Below, one piece after another: positions 45,938 to 55,163 of a stretch of DNA of 64,000 nt. The notes below the pieces were generated by a model. The model saw only the letters and a program-made list of their open reading frames with translations. It made no database searches and had not been told where the DNA came from. Where the stretch lies: NCBI GenBank assembly GCA_944371995.1, contig CALVYD010000001.1, forward strand, positions 1-64,000, given 5' to 3'. Each line of letters starts with the position of its first letter. The stretch's first letter is position 1. The DNA is from an uncultured Bacilli bacterium (lineage in GTDB: Bacteria > Bacillota_I > Bacilli_A > RF39 > UBA660). The position numbers were made by a program, and so were the translations under genes.

Positions 45938-46201
45938 TTATTCTCCTTTAGCAAGTTCACGTAAAACATCTTTTATTCTATTCCACTCTTCTTCGCTATC
46001 AACACCTAAAAGTCTTGCACTACCATTTGAACGATCTACATGTGAAACATAAATAGTAATATTATTATCATCGTCACGCTCATTCTTTGTATAAATTACA
46101 TACTCTTTTTTATTATCTTTAAACTCGAAAGCAAATACAACTTCTACATCTTCAGTAGAACCATCTTCTGCCACGATTTTCATCATTTTCTTTTCTTCCA
46201 T
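45938..46201 (-). CDS. DUF1292 family protein (YrzB-like)
   Basis: 87 residues: MKIVAEDGSTEDVEVVFAFE, then KKEYVIYTKNERDDDNNITIYVSHV read in two parts (KKEYVIYTKNE and NITIYVSHV) and VDSEEEWNRIKDVLRELA. This is the DUF1292 pattern, a small acidic protein common in Bacilli and Clostridia, usually encoded by yrzB next to yrrK. That neighbourhood is not present here. Function unknown. A CTCC-like ribosome site (AGGGAGGA on the minus strand) precedes the start. Confidence 0.85.
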   Translation of the reverse strand: MEEKKMMKIVAEDGSTEDVEVVFAFEFKDNKKEYVIYTKNERDDDNNITIYVSHVDRSNGSARLLGVDSEEEWNRIKDVLRELAKGE

Positions 46202-46262
46202 AAATTGTCCTCCCTTTATTATCCATATAATACAATTATATCGTATTTTAAAGAAAATACAA

Positions 46263-46544
46263 CTATTTTTTATTAACTTTTTTTAATAAAAAGGTTTTTG
46301 CACCATAATTACAATACTCTTTACGATAGTAATCTAAATATTTTATATCATTATATTTCTTCACATTCTTGTATTCACTCCGATAAAATCCTTTTAACCT
46401 AACTTTATCGCCAGAAAAATCACCAAAAATATAATCAAAATCTTTAAAATAATCCGTAACATAATCCTTTACATAATCATATGAAAAGCAACCATCATCA
46501 GATAACAACTCATATTCATTGTCATTGAATGTATAAATCTTCAT
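46263..46544 (-). CDS. yutD: YutD family protein
   Basis: 93 residues. The pairs DYIFGDFSGDKVRLKGFY and EYCNYGAKTFLLKK match the conserved parts of YutD (usually YDYIVGDWG, QLRLRGFF and EYCNFGCAYFVL). YutD is a small protein of unknown role, found near lytH, yunA, yunB and yutH in Bacillus; here the yunB gene is the next one upstream. The length is close to the family norm. Confidence 0.75.
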   Translation of the reverse strand: MKIYTFNDNEYELLSDDGCFSYDYVKDYVTDYFKDFDYIFGDFSGDKVRLKGFYRSEYKNVKKYNDIKYLDYYRKEYCNYGAKTFLLKKVNKK

Positions 46545-46595
46545 TCTAACACGCCCTATTCTTAATATCTTCTATAAAGATTATATCATATAATG

Positions 46596-47321
46596 TCAAT
46601 ACATATCATTTTCTTCTAAAAAAACTGTCTCCGAATTTTTACCAACAATACCACCATAATAATCTGGAACACTACCAGAAATAATCTTAATACTTAATGG
46701 TGCGTCCATATGGATTGTAACATCCTTAGAGGAGCTAGGTAAAGATATACGTTCTTTCACTTCAACATCAACATATACTTCTAAATATAAATTATTAATT
46801 CCGTAACTAGTAACCTTAGTCCTCAGACTACTACTGACATGTCCCAAAAATGACATCTTAATAGGAATAACAGGACCTAAATTACTTAAAAATCCATTAC
46901 CAGTTAAAGAACCAAATGGTATTTCACAGACAATACCATTTTCTACACTCTGAAAACCATCTCCTAATAAAGAAGAAGACAAATCAAATTCTTTAACATC
47001 ACCTTCTTCTAATTTTTTTAATTTCAAATAAACTTTTTGATTAATATCGGATAGTAGTGCATTAACTTCTTGAGAATTATAATCTATCATTTCAATCTCG
47101 TTATTAGTATTCTTAGAAACAATAAATAACTCTTGTGTTAAACCCTGCGCTAAAACATCATTTACTGTAGAATCAATAACATTTGAAGTAATCCTCTCCA
47201 CTTCTAGATTTAAATAATTTAGCAAAATAGGATTTACCTTTTTTCCTAACAATGAAACACAAAAAAAAGAAATGAAAATAGAAAAAACAAAAACCATCCC
47301 TAGCTTCTTTCCAAGATTCAT
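46596..47321 (-). CDS. yunB: sporulation protein YunB
   Basis: 241 residues: an N-terminal membrane helix (about 9-27) and an outside domain with ITSNVIDSTVNDVLAQGLTQ, IPIKMSFLGHVSSSLRTKVT, YGINNLYLEVYVDVEVKERI and VPDYYGG. These are the features of YunB, a sigma-E-dependent sporulation protein of Bacilli. It overlaps the ylmC-like gene by four bases, and both follow sigG, so they may share sporulation-time transcription. Confidence 0.85.
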   Translation of the reverse strand: MNLGKKLGMVFVFSIFISFFCVSLLGKKVNPILLNYLNLEVERITSNVIDSTVNDVLAQGLTQELFIVSKNTNNEIEMIDYNSQEVNALLSDINQKVYLKLKKLEEGDVKEFDLSSSLLGDGFQSVENGIVCEIPFGSLTGNGFLSNLGPVIPIKMSFLGHVSSSLRTKVTSYGINNLYLEVYVDVEVKERISLPSSSKDVTIHMDAPLSIKIISGSVPDYYGGIVGKNSETVFLEENDMY

Positions 47322-47548
47322 TTCAAATTAACATTTACCAAAATAACGTCCTCTCCTATTTTAGTAATATCCTTCCATAAAATTTTTGTATCCCCGTCTC
47401 TATTAAAACTAAAAATAGATTTACCTCTCTCTATAATCAAAGATTCAATACGCCCGTCCATCATAATATTAACATCAATAATATTACCAATATTTCTTCC
47501 ATCTACAACACTGACAATATTTTTACCTTGAAGTTCTGATAAACGCAT
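47318..47548 (-). CDS. YlmC/YmxH family sporulation protein (PRC-barrel type)
   Basis: 76 residues: MRLSELQGKNIVSVVDGRNI, then IDVNIMMDGRIESLIIERG and WKDITKIGEDVILVNV. This is a single PRC-barrel-like domain of the YlmC/YmxH family. In Bacillus ylmC is close to sigE-sigG, and here it follows sigG by 27 bases. The role in sporulation is not well defined. Confidence 0.85.
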   Translation of the reverse strand: MRLSELQGKNIVSVVDGRNIGNIIDVNIMMDGRIESLIIERGKSIFSFNRDGDTKILWKDITKIGEDVILVNVNLK

Positions 47549-47575
47549 CCTACCACCTAATAAAATATATGCAAC

Positions 47576-48352
47576 TCATTTCAAAACTTTCTTCAATTGT
47601 TTAATAGCACCTTTTTCAATTCTCGAAACTTGAGCCTGGCTAATATTAAGTTCTTCAGCAATTTCCATCTGTGTCTTGCCAACAATAAAACGTTCATCTA
47701 AAATATGCTGTTCCCTATCTTCCAATTGTTGAATTGCATCATTTAAAGCCATTTTCAAAGATACGTCATCACTATTATTAGATTTATCTTCCAACTGATC
47801 AAATAAATAAATAGTATCACCACCATCAGAATAAATGGGTTCAAACATACTTACAGGTTCTCGCAAAGAATCTAAAGCCTGAACAACTTCAAATGGTTTT
47901 ACATTCAGTTGTGTAGCAATATCCTCAATCGATGGTTCTTTTCCAGTTTGATTATAACTTTGTTCTTTTATTTTTAACGACTTATAAGCTATATCACGTA
48001 AAGATCTACTAACACGTACACTGTTATTATCTCTTAAATATCTACGCACCTCTCCTAATATCATTGGAACTGCATAAGTCGAAAATTTCACCTCGTGAGA
48101 TAAATCAAAATTGTCAATTGCCTTTAGCAATCCAACACAACCAATTTGAAACAAATCATCCATATTTTCAACACGATGATGAAATCTCTGTAAAATAGAT
48201 AAAACTAACTTCAAATTACCTTCAACTAACTTAGTTCGTGCTTCCATATTACCATTTTGCATCTTTTGAAACAACTCATTCATTTCCGAATTACTAAGAA
48301 CTTCTATATAACTAGTATCCATACCGCTAATTTCCACTTTGTATTTAGACAT
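47576..48352 (-). CDS. sigG: forespore sigma factor SigG
   Basis: 258 residues. The N-terminus KYKVEISGMDTSYIEVLSN is specific to sigma-G. Region 2 follows with DDLFQIGCVGLLKAIDNFDL and KFSTYAVPMILGEVRRYLRD, then region 3 and region 4.2 with KTQMEIAEELNISQAQVSRI. Sigma-G directs late forespore transcription. Its neighbours (ylmC, yunB) fit. The ribosome site AAAGGAG is part of an 18-bp hairpin directly before the ATG, so translation is probably limited. The sigE gene usually found upstream is not here; a TtcA-like gene is. Confidence 0.96.
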   Translation of the reverse strand: MSKYKVEISGMDTSYIEVLSNSEMNELFQKMQNGNMEARTKLVEGNLKLVLSILQRFHHRVENMDDLFQIGCVGLLKAIDNFDLSHEVKFSTYAVPMILGEVRRYLRDNNSVRVSRSLRDIAYKSLKIKEQSYNQTGKEPSIEDIATQLNVKPFEVVQALDSLREPVSMFEPIYSDGGDTIYLFDQLEDKSNNSDDVSLKMALNDAIQQLEDREQHILDERFIVGKTQMEIAEELNISQAQVSRIEKGAIKQLKKVLK

Positions 48353-48396
48353 AAAAAGCTCCTTTCATCTTTCTTATGAGATAAAAGAAGCTTTTT
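48353..48396 (-). promoter_or_regulatory. sigG leader hairpin that hides the ribosome-binding site
   Basis: Arms 48353-48370 and 48379-48396 pair over 18 positions (two or three G-T pairs) around an 8-base loop. On the minus strand the 3' arm holds AAAGGAG and ends in CTTTTT directly before the ATG. It can act as a terminator of upstream transcription and as a block to translation of any read-through mRNA. Confidence 0.85.
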
Positions 48397-48447
48397 TATT
48401 CAACAATATCAATATTTTCATATGATAACTTCATTCAATACCGTTAC

Positions 48448-49263
48448 TTATCTATCATAGTTATCTAAAAACGAAATTTTCTTTCCATCCTTCTTTATAC
48501 CTAAAATCGTTTCAATATTAACGTTTTCTGAAGATTTAAAGATATTAGCCGCTACATGAGGATTTTTCTTTTCAAACTGATGTATTAAATTCTTCATTTC
48601 TAATCGCTTAGAATCAATATGTGAAGAGTTTGTAAACTTACAAGCACAATTAATAAAATCTAATTGATTATATTTAGCCCAGCGGATAATAGCATCCTCC
48701 CTAATCAAGTAAAGTGGCCTAATAAGTTCCATACCATCAAAATTGATACTCCATAACTTAGGTGGCATACTTTTATATTCACCACCATAAAAAATAGATA
48801 ACAAAATCGTCTCAATAACATCATCAAAATGATGACCCAGTGCAATCTTATTACACCCTAATTCTTGAGCACGAGCATATAAAAAGCCTCTTCGCATTCT
48901 AGCACACAAATAGCAAGGAGAAGAATTTTGCTTATCAACAACATCAAAAATATTAGAAGAAAAAACCTGAATATCAATTCCCAAAATTTTAGCATTGTTC
49001 AAAACTTGTTCATAAATCTCCGGACGATATCCAGGATTCATCACAATATAACAAACATCAAATTTTACCTTGCCATGTTTTTGTAATTCTTCTATACATT
49101 TCGCTAAAAGCATAGAATCCTTACCACCAGAGATACATACAGCAATCTTATCTCCTTCTTGAATCAATTGATACTCTCGAACAGCCTTAGTAAACGGTCT
49201 CCAAATTTCTTTACGAAATCTTGTAATAATACTACGCTCAATCTCTTCTTTTCTTGATAACAT
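48448..49263 (-). CDS. TtcA-like PP-loop ATPase (tRNA thiolation family)
   Basis: About 271 residues. The PP-loop is VCISGGKDSMLLAKCIEEL; the Cys pair PCYLCARMRRGFLYARA and a later NCACKFTN with the HHFDDVIETI segment agree with the TtcA/TtuA group. These enzymes adenylate a tRNA base and replace oxygen with sulfur, often using an Fe-S cluster bound by the Cys residues. Bacilli usually lack a true TtcA, so the target base is uncertain. The start taken is the ATG before LSRKEEIERS. Confidence 0.85.
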   Translation of the reverse strand: MLSRKEEIERSIITRFRKEIWRPFTKAVREYQLIQEGDKIAVCISGGKDSMLLAKCIEELQKHGKVKFDVCYIVMNPGYRPEIYEQVLNNAKILGIDIQVFSSNIFDVVDKQNSSPCYLCARMRRGFLYARAQELGCNKIALGHHFDDVIETILLSIFYGGEYKSMPPKLWSINFDGMELIRPLYLIREDAIIRWAKYNQLDFINCACKFTNSSHIDSKRLEMKNLIHQFEKKNPHVAANIFKSSENVNIETILGIKKDGKKISFLDNYDR

Positions 49264-49327
49264 TTCTATCACTACTTTCAATAAAATATCAACAACTATT
49301 ATAACGAAATTTCCATAAAAGAACTAC

Positions 49328-49996
49328 TTAATCTTCATAAAAAGACACAAACTTCTCTTTCAATCCTTCTTCTTCTATATAATTCCATGCATCTAAATAA
49401 ACTTTTCGTGCAAAATCTTTATTTAAAAAATCACTCTTAAATTTTTTCATCATTTTCAAAATATTAGAATTGCCTGTCCACAAATGGAATGGTTTTTTAT
49501 TCCTATGTAAAATATACTGATAACACCTCTCAAAATGGTCATCAAAGGAAGTTAACTCAGGATAATATTTAATACTTGTCTGTAACTGACGCTTTGCCAG
49601 AATATAAATATCAACATCTCTATCAGCATCACTAACAATTTCACCATAAATACTCCTTGGCTGTCTATTTAAAGATCCGGAATGATCCTCTATAGCTTCT
49701 TTCATAATCTGTAATTGCTTATCATCAAAAAACTCTCGCAAATTATGATCATTCATTAATAATTTTCCCGATTCTATAGCATGATCTTCCCGATTCATAT
49801 CAATAGCTAAAAGGCCTAAATCATGATAACAAGCTATACAATAAACCATATTTAAATCAACATCATATTCTTTAGCAATTATAAAAGAATGATCAATAAC
49901 ATACTGAATATGTAACAATCCATGTGCATACAATCTATCATATTTCGGAAAAATGCAACATTCAATATAAGAAACTAAACCCTGATTTAATTTCAT
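49328..49996 (-). CDS. HD-domain phosphohydrolase
   Basis: 222 residues. HD motif in order: His in YAHGLLHIQYVIDHSF, the HD pair in ACYHDLGLL, and the later Asp in IVSDADRDVDIYIL. The HGLLHI opening and position of ligands fit HD nucleotidases of the YfbR/uncharacterised group. Substrate unknown. It overlaps the 3' end of trmL by four bases (ATGA), so the two are co-translated. Confidence 0.75.
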   Translation of the reverse strand: MKLNQGLVSYIECCIFPKYDRLYAHGLLHIQYVIDHSFIIAKEYDVDLNMVYCIACYHDLGLLAIDMNREDHAIESGKLLMNDHNLREFFDDKQLQIMKEAIEDHSGSLNRQPRSIYGEIVSDADRDVDIYILAKRQLQTSIKYYPELTSFDDHFERCYQYILHRNKKPFHLWTGNSNILKMMKKFKSDFLNKDFARKVYLDAWNYIEEEGLKEKFVSFYED

Positions 49997-50517
49997 TCTC
50001 TCTCCAAATAATCCGCACCCTTATGTTGTGTCGTAGACGGTTCTGTAAGTAATAATCCCTCATAATTTTGCTGTCTTAACACTTCATAAATAACAATAGC
50101 AACACTATTGGAAACATTCAAAGCACGCACACCTGCAGTCATAGGAATACGCATACAATACTCTAAATCACGCCTTAAAATTTCTTTAGGAATCCCTGTA
50201 GATTCTTTTCCGAAAATAAAATATAAATTATCCTTACCAGGATTACTATAATCAAAGCTAGAATGTGGCTTTTTACCATATCTCGTAAAATAATAATAAA
50301 TACCTTGATTTTTAGATACAAAGTCATCAAAATTTTCATATACTTGATACTTTAATTTATCAATATAATTAACGCCTGCTCTCTTTAAATGTGCATCATC
50401 TAAAGAAAAACCTAAAGGCTTTATTAAATGTAACATAGTACCTGTCGCAACGCATGTTCTCATTATATTTCCTGTATTCTGTGGAATTTCAGGTTCAAAT
50501 AAAACTATATGATTCAT
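49993..50517 (-). CDS. trmL: tRNA (cytidine/uridine-34 2'-O)-methyltransferase TrmL
   Basis: 174 residues of the SPOUT fold: IVLFEPEIPQNTGNIMRTCV at the start, GKESTGIPKEIL and the knot MRIPMTAGVRALNVSNSVAI. TrmL methylates the wobble base of tRNA-Leu isoacceptors. Two ATGs are adjacent; the second gives the better spacing to GGAGGG. A long leader of about 250 bases lies between the promoter near 50785 and the start. Confidence 0.93.
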   Translation of the reverse strand: MNHIVLFEPEIPQNTGNIMRTCVATGTMLHLIKPLGFSLDDAHLKRAGVNYIDKLKYQVYENFDDFVSKNQGIYYYFTRYGKKPHSSFDYSNPGKDNLYFIFGKESTGIPKEILRRDLEYCMRIPMTAGVRALNVSNSVAIVIYEVLRQQNYEGLLLTEPSTTQHKGADYLERE

Positions 50518-50520
50518 CAT

Positions 50521-50860
50521 ATCCCTCCACTTCTTAAAACTAACAAATACTCATCCAAATAACCTATTTTAAATCAGTTCAACAGAATTAATTTTCTCTC
50601 CACACTTTCCGAAATATCCACTTTACTAACTAGACATTCCTACTTCACAATTGCTTCATGGAAAGAAACACTCATCAAATTTTTGTTCATTTTTTCTACA
50701 TTAATTCTATTTACTTTTCGTTAGATACAAACGAAGATAATAAAATTTATACATAATACAATCTTTGGACAGAACCAATATATAATACGTTCGTTCGCCT
50801 GTCAACTATTTTTTATAAATTATTCAAATTTGTATTTGAAAGAAACAACTTCCTTATAAA
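50521..50860 (-). other. long untranslated leader of trmL or unrecognised small RNA
   Basis: The gap holds no protein gene I can support. On the minus strand it has a consensus promoter, then a TTCGTT/AACGAA hairpin, A/T-rich unstructured stretches and a 16-codon frame beginning MNKNLMSVSF that lacks a good ribosome site. I do not match it to 6S RNA, SRP RNA or a known riboswitch. Confidence 0.4.
50784..50812 (-). promoter_or_regulatory. promoter upstream of the trmL leader
   Basis: TTGACA and TATATT with a 17-base spacer on the minus strand (coordinates within a few bases). It starts about 260 bases before trmL. Confidence 0.8.
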
Positions 50861-50888
50861 TAAAAAGTAGACATATTATGATGTCTAC
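50861..50888 (-). terminator. terminator of the thioredoxin-like gene
   Basis: GTAGACAT/ATGTCTAC stem with a 5-base loop and CTTTTTA after it on the minus strand. Confidence 0.75.
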
Positions 50889-50907
50889 AATTATCTTACA
50901 ACTTCAA

Positions 50908-51438
50908 TTATTCACCTTGCTTTTTTATTTGATGCATATCTATAAATTGCTCTGTCTTAGAAATCGTTATCTCATGATTAGAAGTTCCTTGTAAAATTCC
51001 TTCTATTTCACCATCCTCGAAAGAAACCAATGCTGGATAATGTTCTTCCAAAGAATTTTTATATGGATAAGTACGATTAAAAGAATCAACAAATTGTTCT
51101 TGATCAACATTACTTAAATTCAAATAAATTATACTTTCTTGTAAATCATCCTGTTTAATTAACTTTTTAAAATCTTTTTCATAATCTCTACACGTAGAAT
51201 CAGAAGCAGTACACATATAAATAACAGTAGTTGGATTTTCCATAATATAATGATCTAATTCATCCGGTAAAATTTCAGATAATGTTCCTCGAATCACAGG
51301 TATTTCACGTTGGTGTTCATCATATACACGATATAAACTACATAAGTAAATAACTAAAACCACTACGACAAGAAACATAATCGCAACTATTATATAATTT
51401 TTCTTAGGTATAATTTTCTCTTCAGTGTCATTAGCCAT
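50908..51438 (-). CDS. membrane-anchored thioredoxin-like protein with unusual Cys spacing
   Basis: 176 residues: an N-terminal basic stretch, one membrane helix (about 15-36) and an outside thioredoxin-like domain with TTVIYMCTASDSTCRDYEKD, then HYPALVSFEDGEIEGIL. The cysteine pair is spaced C-x6-C instead of C-x2-C, so it is not a standard thioredoxin. Relatives of this kind act as anchored redox or bacteriocin-type proteins. Compare the second anchored thioredoxin-like protein at 14825. Monocistronic with a terminator. Confidence 0.65.
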   Translation of the reverse strand: MANDTEEKIIPKKNYIIVAIMFLVVVVLVIYLCSLYRVYDEHQREIPVIRGTLSEILPDELDHYIMENPTTVIYMCTASDSTCRDYEKDFKKLIKQDDLQESIIYLNLSNVDQEQFVDSFNRTYPYKNSLEEHYPALVSFEDGEIEGILQGTSNHEITISKTEQFIDMHQIKKQGE

Positions 51439-51498
51439 TAAATATCACTTCCTATCTAAAATTATTTTATCATAAAACAACTAATTTTAGTACTATAA

Positions 51499-53682
51499 TT
51501 AGTTGTTTTTTACAATTTCGAAAATCTCCTTTCCACTTTCCTGATAAAATTGATAACGAACAGATAACTCTTTATGCAAAGAATTAAAATCTAATTTAGA
51601 CTGTGTATTATAATTTAAAACTATTGTTTGAACTCCATTAAAGTAAACAGGAAATAACCGTTGATGTAAATCCTTTAAATAATAAGAAAATACATTTTCT
51701 TTCAAATCTAAAATATTATCTTTAATAACCATAACTTCAACCGCACCATATTGGACTACTTCAACATTAGGAAAACAACCAAAAGTTTGATAGAACAAAT
51801 CAATAAAATTATTTACTTCAAAAGAAGAAAGTTCAACAGAAAGTGTAATCTTAGATAATCCTAATTGATATAAATAATAAGCCGTATAAATATTACATAC
51901 ATTTAAAGTATAATCTCCAATCAAAAATTCCTTACTAGAAAAAGAAAATAAATCTTTTACTAAAGTACGAGACGGTATCATATCCTGTCCAGAAAATAGA
52001 CATCTTGGCATAGAATAATAAATTGAAGAATTAGATTGATATTTCAAAAATAATGAATAATTATTTACATAAATACGTTTAAATTCCAATTTTAAACAAG
52101 CAAGAAGTTGTTCTTCGGTAAATACAGAACAGCTTTTTTCTGTATCAAAAGAAAGCTTTAAACAATTAAACTCTACTTCACGAATGACTGGCGCATAACC
52201 TACTTCCATCCTAGCAAAAGATAATTTATCCACCAAAGTACGCCGGATCTCATTAATTTCTCGTAGAGAAATAAAGATATCATCATCCATATCAATATCA
52301 AATGTCTGACTAACAAACGGACTTTTTCCTAATTTACCAAGCTGAGTACGAATCTTTTCCTCACTAACCGGAGATGTAATAGACTTTTCTACGACACTCC
52401 CCTTCTCTACAATACGATGAACACCATCACTAATAGATACTATAAAAGACTCTCCTACGTGTGCACTAACAGAATAAGTAACAGGAACCTTTCTATCAGG
52501 AAGCCTTCGCAACTCTTGCATCAACAAAGAATCAGAAGTTTTAGAAACCGTTTCAAAATCAGTAAGTCCTATTTTATTATCAATATAACAAACATTACCC
52601 TTACATACTTCTGAAACAAGTAATCCTTTAGCATCATACAAATAATTAACAATAAGTCCCTTGCCACTTTCTAAAAACCGAATACCATCACCTTGATGTA
52701 GATTTTTCTTTAAATGAATACCTATCTTTTTATTATCACAAGAAATAACTTTACCTATCGTAAGTCCGATATGATTAGGACTAGACGTATTCATTAATTC
52801 ACAAACACTCGATTGAAATAAATGTCCACTGGTAAACTCACGATTAAAAATAGTCTTTAATCTATCATTTTCCAAATCTAAATCACAATCACTAGCATTA
52901 GAATCTATCAAATGACGATACATCCTAGTAATGAAACCTACATACTCAGGACTCTTCATACGTCCCTCAATTTTAAAACTATAAATACTACTATCCAAAA
53001 GCTCACGAAAACGATAACTTGTATTTAACTCTTTTGTACTTAGTAAATATTTAGAATCAGATAACATTGTATCGCCTTCATATAATTGATATGGTAAACG
53101 ACAAGAACCAGCACATTCACCACGATTACCACTGCGACCACCTATCATCGAACTCATAAGGCAACATCCAGAATAAGAAATACAAAGTGCGCCATGAACA
53201 AAAACTTCTTTTTCAATAGGAACATCTATTTTTTCAATTTCCTCTAAAGACATTTCTCTCGACAATACTACTCTTTTGACACCCTTCTCATAAAGTAATT
53301 TTACAATATCATAAGATGAATTATTCAACTGAGTAGAAGCATGAACTTCTAAATTAGGATACCGATCTAAAACATAACAAATCATTCCAAAGTCCTGCAT
53401 AATAATCGCATCGACACCATTCTTATATAAAAACTCTACTTGTTCTAAAAAAGAAGTAACCTCACTATCTTTAACTAAAGTATTCATCGTAACATAAAAC
53501 TTAACACCATACAAATGACATAACCGAATAGCCTCGACAATTTCCTCATTTGTAAAATTTTTAGCAAACTTCCTAGCTCCAAAACACTGACAAGCACCAT
53601 AAACAGCATCCGCTCCATTAGCAATTGCTTGATATAAACAATCCATATTACCAACAGGTACTAAAAGTTCATGTTTTTTCAC
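51499..53682 (-). CDS. U32 family peptidase-like protein with DUF3656 (RlhA-like)
   Basis: 727 residues. The U32 domain fills residues about 1-290, with the signature EKEVFVHGALCISYSGCCLM and GNRGECAGSCRLPYQLY, including Cys ligands for a possible cluster. The rest includes the DUF3656-type segment. Proteins of this layout (YdcP/RlhA, TrhP) take part in hydroxylation of 23S rRNA or tRNA rather than protein cleavage. The end has a repeated short barrel. It is divergent from the gene at 53744. Confidence 0.85.
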   Translation of the reverse strand: MKKHELLVPVGNMDCLYQAIANGADAVYGACQCFGARKFAKNFTNEEIVEAIRLCHLYGVKFYVTMNTLVKDSEVTSFLEQVEFLYKNGVDAIIMQDFGMICYVLDRYPNLEVHASTQLNNSSYDIVKLLYEKGVKRVVLSREMSLEEIEKIDVPIEKEVFVHGALCISYSGCCLMSSMIGGRSGNRGECAGSCRLPYQLYEGDTMLSDSKYLLSTKELNTSYRFRELLDSSIYSFKIEGRMKSPEYVGFITRMYRHLIDSNASDCDLDLENDRLKTIFNREFTSGHLFQSSVCELMNTSSPNHIGLTIGKVISCDNKKIGIHLKKNLHQGDGIRFLESGKGLIVNYLYDAKGLLVSEVCKGNVCYIDNKIGLTDFETVSKTSDSLLMQELRRLPDRKVPVTYSVSAHVGESFIVSISDGVHRIVEKGSVVEKSITSPVSEEKIRTQLGKLGKSPFVSQTFDIDMDDDIFISLREINEIRRTLVDKLSFARMEVGYAPVIREVEFNCLKLSFDTEKSCSVFTEEQLLACLKLEFKRIYVNNYSLFLKYQSNSSIYYSMPRCLFSGQDMIPSRTLVKDLFSFSSKEFLIGDYTLNVCNIYTAYYLYQLGLSKITLSVELSSFEVNNFIDLFYQTFGCFPNVEVVQYGAVEVMVIKDNILDLKENVFSYYLKDLHQRLFPVYFNGVQTIVLNYNTQSKLDFNSLHKELSVRYQFYQESGKEIFEIVKNN

Positions 53683-53743
53683 AAAACATCACCACCAGTA
53701 CTATTATAACATAACAAACACCCTTTTAGACATATACTAGAAT

Positions 53744-54043
53744 ATGAAACAAAACGCATTAATCAATAACCAGACATTCATAACCTGGGCACTCATAAGC
53801 ATAGGCCTAGCCATTATATTTATTAATTACGGAAACACCCTTTTAAGAAGTCCATACAACATGCAACAAAAAAACTTACAGAAATTAGGATGGACAATTA
53901 CCATCATCACGCTACTTTGCATATACATCACAGAACAAACCATTCCTAACACACAAGAAAGAAAACTAATTAATAGTGTAATTATTTTTGCAAGTACCTT
54001 CTCTTATCTATACTACTTAGCACAACAAGACAAATTGGCATAA
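53744..54043 (+). CDS. small unknown membrane protein
   Basis: 99 residues with three membrane helices (about 14-30, 48-64 and 75-91). The start follows within a few bases of the U32 promoter region and there is little Shine-Dalgarno sequence. It ends at a good terminator. I do not recognise a family; helical size and charge resemble DUF-type small membrane proteins. Confidence 0.5.
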   Translation: MKQNALINNQTFITWALISIGLAIIFINYGNTLLRSPYNMQQKNLQKLGWTITIITLLCIYITEQTIPNTQERKLINSVIIFASTFSYLYYLAQQDKLA

Positions 54044-54049
54044 ACTAAA

Positions 54050-54076
54050 AAAATCTACACCATACTGTGTAGATTT
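54050..54076. terminator. bidirectional terminator
   Basis: AAATCTACAC/GTGTAGATTT stem with a 6-base loop between the small membrane protein and the convergent rubrerythrin gene. Confidence 0.8.
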
Positions 54077-54095
54077 AATAATTAAACCATAAGAA

Positions 54096-54638
54096 CTATT
54101 CGTAATTATCGGCTTTAACTTCCATAAAACTTTGTGGATGAGCACAAACAGGACAAACAGCAAGAGCTTCTTTTCCAGTATAAACATATCCACAATTACG
54201 GCATACCCAGATTTTGTCTCCGTCTTTCTTAAATACTCTATCATCTTTAATATTTTGAAGTAATGTTAAATATCTCTTTTCATGTTCTTTTTCAATTTCG
54301 CCAACTTTTTCAAATAAGATAGCAAGTCTTGTAAATCCTTCTTCTCTTGCAGTTTCTGCAAAACTCTTATACATATCTGTCCACTCATAATTTTCACCAG
54401 CTGCAGCATCTTCTAAGTTAACAGTAGTTTCAGGAATATCTCCACCGTGTAATTCTTTAAACCAAAGTTTAGCATGTTCCTTTTCATTATTAGCAGTCTC
54501 TTCGAATATAGCAGCTAATTGTTCATAACCATCTTTACGAGCCTTACTAGCATAAAAAGTATATTTATTTCTAGCTTGACTTTCTCCTGCAAAAGCAGTC
54601 ATTAAATTTTGTTCAGTCTTAGATCCTTTTAATTCCAT
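54096..54638 (-). CDS. rubrerythrin
   Basis: 180 residues. The N-terminal ferritin-like di-iron domain has [35 protein letters not shown] and [15 protein letters not shown] (Glu and ExxH ligands). The C-terminal rubredoxin-like domain has [21 protein letters not shown]. It reduces hydrogen peroxide in anaerobes. The PerR/Fur regulator gene lies next to it, on the same strand upstream, so oxidative-stress control is likely. No operator copy is seen at its own promoter. Confidence 0.96.
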   Translation of the reverse strand: MELKGSKTEQNLMTAFAGESQARNKYTFYASKARKDGYEQLAAIFEETANNEKEHAKLWFKELHGGDIPETTVNLEDAAAGENYEWTDMYKSFAETAREEGFTRLAILFEKVGEIEKEHEKRYLTLLQNIKDDRVFKKDGDKIWVCRNCGYVYTGKEALAVCPVCAHPQSFMEVKADNYE

Positions 54639-54704
54639 TAAAATACCTTCTTTCTTAATTATTTTATATTAAAGGAACAAATCCCTAATATACTTATCAC
54701 CTGT

Positions 54705-54733
54705 ATAGTAACATAAACTACTAAGTATATCAA
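54705..54733 (-). promoter_or_regulatory. rubrerythrin promoter
   Basis: TTGATA (54728-54733) and TACTAT (54705-54710), 17 bases apart on the minus strand. Confidence 0.65.
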
Positions 54734-54775
54734 GAGTTCCCATATAATTATTAAATCAGTAAAGAAAACTTACCT

Positions 54776-55153
54776 TTATTCACATTCCTGACAAACTCCT
54801 TCAAGTAAAAGATGAACACGATTCACTTTAAAATTATGACCTTTTTCTAATTTTCTTAAAACGCGCAAAAAGCTATCGTCATACAAATCATACAATCTAT
54901 GGCACTTTTGACATATAAAATGATAATGATCCGTACAGTCTCCATCATAGTGATCCACACCATCATTCGTTGGAATCTTCATGACGATTCCTTCTTCCAC
55001 TAATTTAGATACATTTCTATAAACCGTAGCTTGTCCAATAGTAGCATCAGATTTTCTAACTTGTTCATATAATTCCAAAATAGTTGGATGATTATGCATC
55101 TGTTTTAATGTGTTTAAAATAACTTCTTTCTGCTTTGTATTTCGTGTATTCAT
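54776..55153 (-). CDS. Fur-family regulator, PerR-like
   Basis: 125 residues with a winged helix (HPTILELYEQVRKSDATIGQ then ATVYRNVSKLVEEGIV) and a metal/dimer domain with VDHYDGDCTDHYHFICQKC and a second Cys pair (GVCQECE). The Asp residues at the sites used for regulatory metal in PerR (HYD and LYDLYDD) favour peroxide-sensing PerR over Fur. Its promoter carries a palindrome directly downstream of the -10 box, so it should repress itself. Rubrerythrin next to it fits a PerR role. Confidence 0.85.
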   Translation of the reverse strand: MNTRNTKQKEVILNTLKQMHNHPTILELYEQVRKSDATIGQATVYRNVSKLVEEGIVMKIPTNDGVDHYDGDCTDHYHFICQKCHRLYDLYDDSFLRVLRKLEKGHNFKVNRVHLLLEGVCQECE

Positions 55154-55163
55154 AAGCCTTCCT

